Assembly (NCBI RefSeq): GCF_024707525.1
Contig: NZ_CP062231.1
Location: 4,340,001 to 4,404,000 of the forward strand
Reading direction: 5' to 3'
Origin: Rhizobium sp. TH2
Lineage (GTDB): Bacteria; Pseudomonadota; Alphaproteobacteria; Rhizobiales; Rhizobiaceae
DNA length: 64,000 nt
In this document: piece by piece, positions 27,101 to 34,766 of the stretch
Layout of the letters: each line of letters opens with the position of its first letter
Numbering within the stretch: the stretch's first letter is position 1
Position numbers and translations under genes: made by a program
Notes under the pieces: model-generated
The model's input: only the letters and a program-made list of their open reading frames with translations
Told to the model about the DNA's origin: nothing
Databases searched by the model: none

Positions 27101-30100
27101 CCCAGAAGCTGGAAAAGCAATATGGCGTGAAGCTCTCATTCCGTGAGTTGCTCAGCAATATTCCCTCCATAGCGGCCCTGGCGCGCCACCTGGACGCTCA
27201 GATGCCGCCGGAGCCGGCAGCCGTCGCCTCCGCTCCGGCAGCGGCAGCGCCGGCCAACACCGAAACGGTCGTGGTCCCACCACCGGCCGCTGCGATCGCG
27301 CAGCAAATCGCGATTGCGCCGCAACCGATGCGGCAACTGGATATGACGGGGCTCTCACCGCTGCAGGCGCTCCTGCAGTCGCAGATCCAGATGACCCAGA
27401 CGCTTTTCGCCCAACAGCTCCAGATCATGCAATCCGCCACGGCGGGCAACCTGCAACCAGCCCCTGTCGCTCCGAGCGCCGTCGTCTCTGCTGTTTCAGC
27501 ACCCGCTCCCGCGCCGGCTGTAGTCACGGTGGACAAGATTGCTGACGCCCCAGCCGCGGACGTCGAAATCGGCACCGACCGTATCAAGCTCTATAAGCCC
27601 GGACAGGCCAAGACCGTCGAGCTGTCCCAACAGACCAGGCAGTTCATCAATGATCTCGTGACGACCTATGAGGCCAAGCACAAGAAATCCAAGGATTTCA
27701 CGAGTGCCAATCGTTCGCGCCTTGCGGATCCGCGTACCGCTTCCGGTTTCAGGGCGGATCTGAAGGAAATCGTCTTCCCGATCGTGGCCGAGCGTTCCAA
27801 GGGCTCACGGATCTGGGACATTGACGGCAACGAGTATATCGATCTCGTCAATGGCTTCGGCCAGACGGCCTTCGGCCATGCGCCGGAATTCGTCGTGGAG
27901 GCTGTCAAGGCCCAGATCGACATGGGTTTTGCGATCGGGCCGCAGACGCCGATGGCGGGCGAGGTCGCCGAACTGATGACAGGTATGATCGGCCACGAGC
28001 GTGTGACGTTCTGCAATACGGGCTCCGAGGCGGTGATGGCCGCCATGCGCGTCGCGCGCTCAGTGACCGGCAACGACAAGATCGTGATCTTCGCGAACGA
28101 CTACCATGGCCAGTTCGATGAAGTGCTGGTCAAGGGGCGGAACAACGCAGCCAATCCCGTCGCCCTGCCGATTGCTTCCGGTATTCCGCGCGAGTCCGTC
28201 GCCAACATGATCGTTCTTCAATATGGCGCCGACTCGAGCATCGCCTGGATTCGCGACAACGCGGACAGCATCGCTGCAGTCATCATCGAGCCGGTACAGA
28301 GCCGTCATCCCGAAATCCGCCCGATGTCCTTTGTGCGCGAGATCCGCGAGATTGCCACGCAGTCCGGCTTTGCCTTGGTCTTCGACGAGGTCGTGACGGG
28401 CTTCCGCGTCGATCCGGGCGGCATGCAGGCCGTGTGGGGAATCAAGGGCGACATGGCGACCTACGGCAAGGTCCTGGGCGGCGGAATGCCGGTCGGCGTC
28501 CTGGCAGGCGACAAGAGATTCATGGACGCTCTCGACGGCGGCCACTGGAATTACGGCGATGACTCGATGCCGATGACTGCGCCGACTTTCTTTGCCGGCA
28601 CGTTCGTGCGGCACCCCTTGGTACTCGCGGCCGTGCGCGCAACCTTGCAGCATATCAAAGGGTCGGGATCCGAGCTCTATGGCCGTGTAGCGGCGAGAAC
28701 CGAGGCACTGGTCGCCGAAATCAATGCGGATCTGCGCACCCGCGGCATAAGTCAGCAGCTCAATTCCTATAAGAGTTGGTTCTACACCGATTTCGGCAGT
28801 GCGGATCCCTTGGGCAGCCTGCTCTACGTTCAGCTACGCCTGAACGGGATCTATATCCAGGAGGGTTACCCGTGCTTCCTGACCACCGCACATTCGGAAG
28901 ATGACTTCCGCCAGATCGCTCGAGCTTTCCGTGACAGCGTCGACATGCTGCAATCTGCCGGCATCACGCTGGGCGCCAAGTCCGGCAATCAAGCGCTCGC
29001 AAGCCCGGTCGACCCGGCGCGAAAATCCGAACTGACGGAGGCGCAGTCCGAGATTTGGCTCGCAGCACAGGCTGGTGATGAAGCCTCCTGCTCGTTCAAC
29101 GAATCCTGCTCACTGACACTTGATGGCGAACTGGACGAAGCGGCGTTCCGCCGAGCCCTGGAGTTCGTAATCGGCCGTCATGACGCACTGCATATCCGTT
29201 TCGACCGGACCGGACAGAATTTCACGTTCCTCCCGAATTTCCGCCTCGACCCAGATCTCCTCGACCTCGTCGAGGTATCGGAACAGGAGACGGAGCTTCG
29301 CGAACTCATCGCATCGGAAGCCATCACGCCGTTCGACCTCGTCGACGGTCCGCTTGCGCGGGCGACGCTGGTGCGACTGTCGGCGACCAAGAACGTGCTG
29401 ATCTTTACCGCGCATCACATCGTTTGTGACGGCTACTCCATGAACATCATCATGGAAGAGCTGGCGTCGGCCTATTCGAGCTTCAAACGCGGCGATGAGC
29501 CGGTTCTCGAACCCGCCCTGTCATTCGCGGACTATGCGTCGTCCTATGCGCCGAAGGCGAAGCCCGGCGACGGCACCGAACAGTTCTGGATCGACCAGTT
29601 CCGCGAGACGCCCGAGCCGGTCGACATGCCCTATGATCGGCAACATCCGGATCGGCGTACCTTTGCTGGTGGAACGTGCACTGGATGGATCGACGCCACG
29701 ACCTACAAAGCGCTGAAAAGGAGCGGCGCCAAGGCAGGTGCCACCCTATTTTCGACGCTTCTGGCAACGCTGCAGGTTCTGGTCGCCCGCCTCTCGGCAC
29801 AGTCCGACATCGTGATCGCGGTGCCCTCCGCCGGTCAGAGCCTGCTGGAAGACAAGATCCTTGTCGGCCACTGCGTGAACCTCCTTCCGCTGCGCCAAAC
29901 CGTGGCACTCGAAACGAGTTTCGCGGACCATCTGAAGGCTACCCAACAGGTGGTGCTGCAGGCTTTCGAGCACCAGGACTACACATACGGCACCCTGGTG
30001 CGGAAACTTGATCTCAAGCGGGACCCGCGGCGGCTGCCCCTGACCGGCATCCAGTTCAACCTGGAGCGCATGGCTGCGGGCGCCCAGTTCGACGGGCTCT

Positions 30101-32211
30101 CCAGCCGTATCGAGCCGAACGGCAAGCTCTTCTCCAATTTCGATATGTTCCTCAACATGATCGAAAGCCCGGAGGGTATCCGCATCGATGTCGACTATAA
30201 TGCAGACGTCCTGGATCGTCGCACTGTCGAAAGATGGATCGGTCATTTCGCGACGCTCGCGGCGAGCCTCGCGGAAGACATGGCGCACCCCATCCGGTCG
30301 CTCTCGCTATTGTCGGAAACCGAACGACACTGGATCATCGACAACCTGAACGAGACCTCGGCCGAATACGAGCGCAACCAGTTCATGTTCTCGCTTTTCG
30401 CCCGGAAGGCGGTGGAACATCCGGAGAAAGTCGCCGCGTCACACGACGGCAAGACGATCACCTATGGAGATCTCGAAGCCAGATCCAACCGCCTCGCCCG
30501 CCACATCAAGGCACGGGTCGATGGCACGGGAGAGCGCATCGCCCTTCTCTGCGAACGGTCGCTCGACATGCTTGTCGCGCTGATCGCGATCATGAAATCA
30601 GGTCATGCCTACGTCCCGCTCGACCCCGCCCATCCTGAGGCGCGGCTGCAGCAGACGCTCGAGATTGCAAAGCCGGTCGCTATCCTTGGAGACGGCTCGA
30701 TCACCCCAGGCCTCGATACAGAGAACAGGACCGTGATCCGCTTCGACCTCGAACAGACTTCTATCGATGGACAGAGCGGCGGCACACTGGATGACCTTCC
30801 GACTGATCCGAGAAAAAATGCCTACGTCATCTTCACATCCGGTTCGACCGGCGTGCCCAAGGGCGTCGAGGTCTCTCACAGCGCGCTGCTCAATTTCCTC
30901 CTGTCGATGAAGAAGGAGCCCGGATTTTCCGACGATGACGTTCTCGTGGCGGTCACCACGATCACATTCGACATCGCGGGGCTGGAACTTTATCTGCCTC
31001 TCATCGCCGGCGGCCAGGTCGTCATCGCCAACCGGACCGATGTGCAGGATGGTTTTGCTCTCGTGAAGCTGGTCGAGCAGACGAAGGCGACCGTCCTTCA
31101 GGCCACGCCGACGCTCTGGCAGCTCCTCGTCGAAGCCGGCATCGGTCGGTATCAGGGCCTCAAGATGCTCTGCGGTGGCGAGCCGCTGCCGAAAGACCTG
31201 GCGCGGACGCTCGTCAAGTCGGGGCGCGAACTATGGAACATGTACGGACCGACCGAGACGACGATCTGGTCGTCCATGCAAGAAATCACCGACGACGATG
31301 CCCCGATCACGATCGGTCATCCCATCGCCAATACGCAACTCTACATCCTCGATCATACCGACCATGTCGCCCCCATCGGCGTCATCGGTGAGCTCTGCAT
31401 CGGCGGTGATGGTTTGGCCAATGGCTACTTCGAACGGCCCGACCTGACCGAGGCGGCATTCGTTTCCCGCGACATCGGCACTGGTACCGCAGAGCGGCTC
31501 TACCGGACCGGCGACGTCGGCCGCCGCTTGCCGGACGGATCTCTGCAGTTGCTGGGCCGGCGCGATAACCAGATCAAGCTGCGCGGCTTCAGAATCGAAC
31601 TCGGGGACATCGAGGCGGTCGTCTCGCAGATTGAGGGCGTGAAGCAATGTGCCGTTGTGCCGGTGCGTGAAGCCGGGGGCGAAACCACCCTGGTCTGCTA
31701 TTTCGTCGCCGACACCGGCGCTACTGAGCCGACATCCGCGACGCTGGCAAAGTATGCCCAGGGCCATCTGCCCGCCCATATGATCCCAGCTTTCTGGACG
31801 ATGATCGGCGAACTGCCCCAGACGGCCAATGGCAAATTGGACCGCAAGGCGCTCGTCAACCGCGGCATGCCGGAGCGGAAGGTCGACCTTATCTCTGTGC
31901 CGCCGCGAACGGCGCTGGAGGAAAAGCTTTCCTCGATCTGGAAAGAGGTGCTTCACATCGACCGCATCGGCGTCGAAGACAATATCTATTCGCTGGGCGC
32001 GGATTCGCTGTCCATCTTCCGCATCGCCGCCCGCATGATGGACGCTGGGCTGTCCCTAGAAGCCAAGCACCTGCTTCGTCACCCCTCGATCGCGGAACTG
32101 GCGGAGTTCGCTGAAAACCGGGAGGAGGAGACCATGACTCCAGCATATCAGGTCCCTTCCCTAAAGGATTTTCGGAATGGCGCCCGTCGCCGCGTCGAGG
32201 TGACTTCATGA
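24136..32211 (+). CDS. Hybrid PKS-NRPS: KS-AT-ACP-aminotransferase-C-A-PCP
   Basis: The protein has 2,691 residues. Domains in order: ketosynthase (about 15-445; Cys197 in SACSTS, His333, His372); acyltransferase (about 535-835; Ser642 in GHSVG, and HAFH at 738-741, the malonyl-CoA signature); ACP (Ser982); an Ala/Pro-rich linker; a class III PLP aminotransferase (about 1190-1630; Lys1445 in YGKVLGGG); condensation (HHIVCDG, His1760-His1761 intact); adenylation (about 2110-2580); PCP (Ser2624). No KR, DH or ER is present, so the beta-keto group should be turned directly into a beta-amine, as in mycosubtilin MycA and microcystin McyE, which share this layout. The second adenylation pocket reads D-I-L-Q-L-G-M-I-W-K, close to published glycine codes. 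The ATG overlaps the previous stop (TAATG) with GGGG upstream. The order predicts a beta-amino acid joined to one amino acid. Confidence 0.93.
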   Translation: MTKLNGPERAEKAAAADEHDKIAIIAMSGRFPGAADVDALWDLVLRGGNSFSRFDKDDSDDAFTDEERAASNYVSARPQMDGVDMFDAEFFGMFPREAAVTDPQHRIFLEICWEAIEKAGYDTERYEGAIGVFAGCSMPSYLLNNVLQSRAKVEELTTNYQIGSFAEVVGSINDTLATRVAYKLKLRGPAFSLQSACSTSLLAVTQACNNLRLQICDMALAGGVSITLPLKRGYMYQEGGMASRDGICRPFDSEASGTVFANGAGVVLLKRLADARRDGDRVLAVICGYGINNDGADKVGFTAPSINGQAEAISAALSSAGFDPATVGYVECHGTATPLGDPIEFEGLRSVFGAAGGRGTCALGSLKGNVGHMDAAAGVGGLIKATLALQSAKIPPMPNFSSPNRHIDLESSPFYVPTEVTEWPTSEAPRRAGVSSFGVGGTNVHVVLEEGVSGATEKNESAGRNYILPLAARSESALANLRSNLALHLEEHPDVSLASVARTLQTGRREFGFRGSIVASSPLQAAGLLRKESFRAFAADASAPVVFMFPGQGAQYVGMGFGLYNSEPEFARWIDRGAEIVKMSYGFDPRDYICHNGNVSEAMHHELRETRIAQPCLYLTEYALARLWLMHGLRPDGLIGHSVGEFAAATLSNVMSFEDGLRLVTARGRFMQSQPPGSMVSVRASAEKIEGYLHNDAEIAAVNAPNLCVIAGQFDGIDAVCKRLEGAEIAFSHLHTSHAFHSRMMDPVIEALSGEAAKLTYGTASLPYISSVTGDWQDNDAGMSPQYWAAHCRKPVQFARGIQTICAQGKPILVEVGPGRTLSVFAAQTVGRDGTTAIIQSMPEHNRASEAVEVLLEAHGHLWAAGASIDWPKLPKTTNQRATLPTYPFERQRHWIEAPPIARRQAQVSSGLPAPAQTVIAESFPVIQSEEVRSMSTSTSQETSNRAASLEAALLALLSEMSGESLTPDMRTATFLELGFDSLFVGQFAQKLEKQYGVKLSFRELLSNIPSIAALARHLDAQMPPEPAAVASAPAAAAPANTETVVVPPPAAAIAQQIAIAPQPMRQLDMTGLSPLQALLQSQIQMTQTLFAQQLQIMQSATAGNLQPAPVAPSAVVSAVSAPAPAPAVVTVDKIADAPAADVEIGTDRIKLYKPGQAKTVELSQQTRQFINDLVTTYEAKHKKSKDFTSANRSRLADPRTASGFRADLKEIVFPIVAERSKGSRIWDIDGNEYIDLVNGFGQTAFGHAPEFVVEAVKAQIDMGFAIGPQTPMAGEVAELMTGMIGHERVTFCNTGSEAVMAAMRVARSVTGNDKIVIFANDYHGQFDEVLVKGRNNAANPVALPIASGIPRESVANMIVLQYGADSSIAWIRDNADSIAAVIIEPVQSRHPEIRPMSFVREIREIATQSGFALVFDEVVTGFRVDPGGMQAVWGIKGDMATYGKVLGGGMPVGVLAGDKRFMDALDGGHWNYGDDSMPMTAPTFFAGTFVRHPLVLAAVRATLQHIKGSGSELYGRVAARTEALVAEINADLRTRGISQQLNSYKSWFYTDFGSADPLGSLLYVQLRLNGIYIQEGYPCFLTTAHSEDDFRQIARAFRDSVDMLQSAGITLGAKSGNQALASPVDPARKSELTEAQSEIWLAAQAGDEASCSFNESCSLTLDGELDEAAFRRALEFVIGRHDALHIRFDRTGQNFTFLPNFRLDPDLLDLVEVSEQETELRELIASEAITPFDLVDGPLARATLVRLSATKNVLIFTAHHIVCDGYSMNIIMEELASAYSSFKRGDEPVLEPALSFADYASSYAPKAKPGDGTEQFWIDQFRETPEPVDMPYDRQHPDRRTFAGGTCTGWIDATTYKALKRSGAKAGATLFSTLLATLQVLVARLSAQSDIVIAVPSAGQSLLEDKILVGHCVNLLPLRQTVALETSFADHLKATQQVVLQAFEHQDYTYGTLVRKLDLKRDPRRLPLTGIQFNLERMAAGAQFDGLSSRIEPNGKLFSNFDMFLNMIESPEGIRIDVDYNADVLDRRTVERWIGHFATLAASLAEDMAHPIRSLSLLSETERHWIIDNLNETSAEYERNQFMFSLFARKAVEHPEKVAASHDGKTITYGDLEARSNRLARHIKARVDGTGERIALLCERSLDMLVALIAIMKSGHAYVPLDPAHPEARLQQTLEIAKPVAILGDGSITPGLDTENRTVIRFDLEQTSIDGQSGGTLDDLPTDPRKNAYVIFTSGSTGVPKGVEVSHSALLNFLLSMKKEPGFSDDDVLVAVTTITFDIAGLELYLPLIAGGQVVIANRTDVQDGFALVKLVEQTKATVLQATPTLWQLLVEAGIGRYQGLKMLCGGEPLPKDLARTLVKSGRELWNMYGPTETTIWSSMQEITDDDAPITIGHPIANTQLYILDHTDHVAPIGVIGELCIGGDGLANGYFERPDLTEAAFVSRDIGTGTAERLYRTGDVGRRLPDGSLQLLGRRDNQIKLRGFRIELGDIEAVVSQIEGVKQCAVVPVREAGGETTLVCYFVADTGATEPTSATLAKYAQGHLPAHMIPAFWTMIGELPQTANGKLDRKALVNRGMPERKVDLISVPPRTALEEKLSSIWKEVLHIDRIGVEDNIYSLGADSLSIFRIAARMMDAGLSLEAKHLLRHPSIAELAEFAENREEETMTPAYQVPSLKDFRNGARRRVEVTS

Positions 32212-34766
32212 GCAGCATAGAAAACACGACAACCGCTCAGAGCGCCAAGATCATCGTCGGCGAATTTCCCTGCACGCAGACCCAGATTCGTTGCTGGATC
32301 CTCGATCAGCTCAAGCCCGGCAATCCGGCGCTCAACGTCGCTGTTCGCTGGGAGATCAGAGGTACGTTCAAGACGTCGACGATTGAAGCCGCCCTGCGAA
32401 AGGTCATCCAGCGGCACGAAATTCTGAGAACCTCTTTCGTCGAGAGAAATGGAGAGCCACGGCAGCAGGTCGTCGACAATGTCGACTTCAGGATGTCGGT
32501 GATCGATATCAGAAACGTACCGTCCGACCAGCGTCAGCAACGCATTCTGGAGATCGGCGAGGAAACGGCCAGCGAGCCCTTCGACCTCAGCAAGCCGTGC
32601 CTGTTTCGCGTATCGCTGCTGATGGTGAGCAACGACAGCGCCTTCCTGTTGATCACCGCGCATCAAAGCTGCTTCGATGGATATTCGATTCGGGTGCTCG
32701 GCCGCGAAGTGGGCGAGATCGCTGCGGCAATCGATGCCGGCCGGCAGCCCACGTTGCCGGATCTGCCGCTGCAATACGGCGACTTCGCCATGTGGCAGGA
32801 GGAATATCTCGCAAGCTATGGCTTCGAGGCGGAGAGGGCGTTCTGGCTCAAACAGCTGAAGGACGCACCCTATTTCGAAATCCCCACGGACAAGCCGCGT
32901 GGCGCGGTCAAATCCAACCGTGGCAACATCCTGTCGTTGCTTAAAGGCGGTGATTTCGGGGACCGCATGGAGAATGCGGCACGGGAAAACAAGGTCTCGC
33001 TCTATGCGTATGGCGCCGCGGTGACGAGCGCCATGTTGCATGGATTGTCCCAGAACACGCCGGTCATGTTTGGCACCCAGGTCGCCGGGCGCGAAATGAG
33101 TGAACTCGAGGACATGATCGGCGTTTTCATCAACAACGTGGTCATGCGTTTCGACCTTGGGGCCGACACTGGTTTCAATGATCACCTTCGGAATACCGGC
33201 CGGATCGTCACCGAGGCGCTCAACAATCAGAACATGCCGTTCAACAAGCTCGTCGAGGTCGTCAACCCGGTGCGGGATCCCTCCCGCAACCCGCTGATAT
33301 CGATCAATTTCAATTGCCAGAAGGCTTTTCTCGAGGACACCCAATACGGCGGCTTCCAGCTCATCAGCGCGCCTTCGCAATCGCCGGGCGTAATCTACGA
33401 TCTGAGCTTCATCATAATCGGCAGACCCTCTGGCTGGCGCATGTCGATCGAATACAATGCGGATCTCTTCGAGCAGGAAACGATCGAGCTCTTCCTGCAA
33501 CTCTGGCAGGATGCCTATGAACTTGCACTGACCGCACCGAGCACAGCATTGTCCGGCTTCGCGAGCCTGGCGGCGTCCGCCGGCCGCCTCGGAAAGTCAA
33601 AGCCCGCAGAGACGGAGCAACGGCCGCTATCCAGCGTCGATCTCGGCAGCTCGACCTCCGACCCGGCTGCTGCAACATTCGGGCAGCGGCTGAAGATGCT
33701 GTCGGACATCTGGAGCGAGATTCTTCCGGTGGAAAGTGCACAGCCCGATACCGATTTCTTCTATTCCGGCGGACATTCCCTTCTGGCTCTGAGAATGATT
33801 TCGAAGGTGCATGAAGTTTTTGGCCTGAAGCCCGATCTTGAACTTCTGTTCCGTAAGCCCGTTCTCAAGGACTTTGCCGAGGCAATCTTCGGCTCACCAA
33901 TAGCCGCCTCGCCCGCGTCTTCGGCCGAAGCCCGGGTATCTGCACCGAATCCGTGGGAACTTACGACCTACAAGTCCGGGACAGGATCGTTGTCGATCTA
34001 CACGCTCAACCATCCCTTCCTGTTTTATCGCCTCGCCGGCGAACTTCGCGACGACATCTCGGTCTACAACGCCCATCTCTTCAACGCACCGAGAATGGAG
34101 GCATCCCAATCTCTGGCCCTCGAAGACTTCGCCGCACAGGCGATCGAGGCGATGAAGATAACGCCTGACACCGGCCCCGTGGCGATCATGGGGCTCTGTG
34201 TTAACGGCGTGCTGGCGATGGAAATCGGCCGTCAACTGCATGCGAGCGGTGTCGATCTTCGCCTGGTGGCGGCCATTGACGCCTGGGCGCCGGGTTATTT
34301 CCGATCCCTTCCGAAGCTTCGCCAGATGCGCTGGAACACCGAGCGCAGAGTGAAGCGCGTGGGCTACTTCACCGGAAGACTCCTGACAGGTAGCATGGGC
34401 GTCGCCGCCTATCTCAAAGAGTTCAACGCCACGCTGGCTTTGATGAGAATGCTCCGCCTCCAGGCCGCGCAGCCATCCGATGAAGAGGAGACCAATTCGA
34501 CGGTCACGGACATGCTGGTGAAGGCGGCGCGACGTTACACGGTGAAGACCATCGGTGCGCCGGTCGCACTCTTCCGAAGCCAGGCCAATCACAGCCGGGC
34601 GAAAAAGCTGCTATTCGGATGGAAGGATGCCGTCTCCAGCGATACCGAAGTTTGCGATCTGGAGGGGTGGCATGAAGACTCCCTGACACACGGGGGCATC
34701 AGCAAACTGGCGGCGCTCGTCTCCCGCCGGCTCGGCGGCCAAGGTCTTCGGGACGATGCTCGATAG
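32208..34766 (+). CDS. Terminal NRPS: condensation-PCP-thioesterase with altered active sites
   Basis: The protein has 852 residues. A condensation domain (about 15-440) carries HQSCFDG in place of HHxxxDG, so Gln153 stands where the catalytic second His should be. A PCP follows (Ser in SGGHSL, near 525) and a type I thioesterase/alpha-beta hydrolase domain (about 580-840). There the usual GxSxG becomes GLCVNG, with Cys664 at the nucleophile position and Asn for the second Gly. AIDAWAPG offers the acid residue and GWHEDSLTHGG the likely His. There is no adenylation domain, so the PCP must be loaded in trans or receive the chain from upstream. The ATG overlaps the previous stop by four bases (ATGA). 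Cys-type thioesterases are known for lactam and lactone release (for example SulM of sulfazecin, ObiF of obafluorin), which makes the product interesting. Confidence 0.9.
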   Translation: MSSIENTTTAQSAKIIVGEFPCTQTQIRCWILDQLKPGNPALNVAVRWEIRGTFKTSTIEAALRKVIQRHEILRTSFVERNGEPRQQVVDNVDFRMSVIDIRNVPSDQRQQRILEIGEETASEPFDLSKPCLFRVSLLMVSNDSAFLLITAHQSCFDGYSIRVLGREVGEIAAAIDAGRQPTLPDLPLQYGDFAMWQEEYLASYGFEAERAFWLKQLKDAPYFEIPTDKPRGAVKSNRGNILSLLKGGDFGDRMENAARENKVSLYAYGAAVTSAMLHGLSQNTPVMFGTQVAGREMSELEDMIGVFINNVVMRFDLGADTGFNDHLRNTGRIVTEALNNQNMPFNKLVEVVNPVRDPSRNPLISINFNCQKAFLEDTQYGGFQLISAPSQSPGVIYDLSFIIIGRPSGWRMSIEYNADLFEQETIELFLQLWQDAYELALTAPSTALSGFASLAASAGRLGKSKPAETEQRPLSSVDLGSSTSDPAAATFGQRLKMLSDIWSEILPVESAQPDTDFFYSGGHSLLALRMISKVHEVFGLKPDLELLFRKPVLKDFAEAIFGSPIAASPASSAEARVSAPNPWELTTYKSGTGSLSIYTLNHPFLFYRLAGELRDDISVYNAHLFNAPRMEASQSLALEDFAAQAIEAMKITPDTGPVAIMGLCVNGVLAMEIGRQLHASGVDLRLVAAIDAWAPGYFRSLPKLRQMRWNTERRVKRVGYFTGRLLTGSMGVAAYLKEFNATLALMRMLRLQAAQPSDEEETNSTVTDMLVKAARRYTVKTIGAPVALFRSQANHSRAKKLLFGWKDAVSSDTEVCDLEGWHEDSLTHGGISKLAALVSRRLGGQGLRDDAR

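Noticed and set aside
32148..33500. Minus-strand frame of 450 codons inside the terminal NRPS
   Set aside because: It is a GC-rich shadow of the condensation domain, with His/Arg/Asp-rich composition and no motif.
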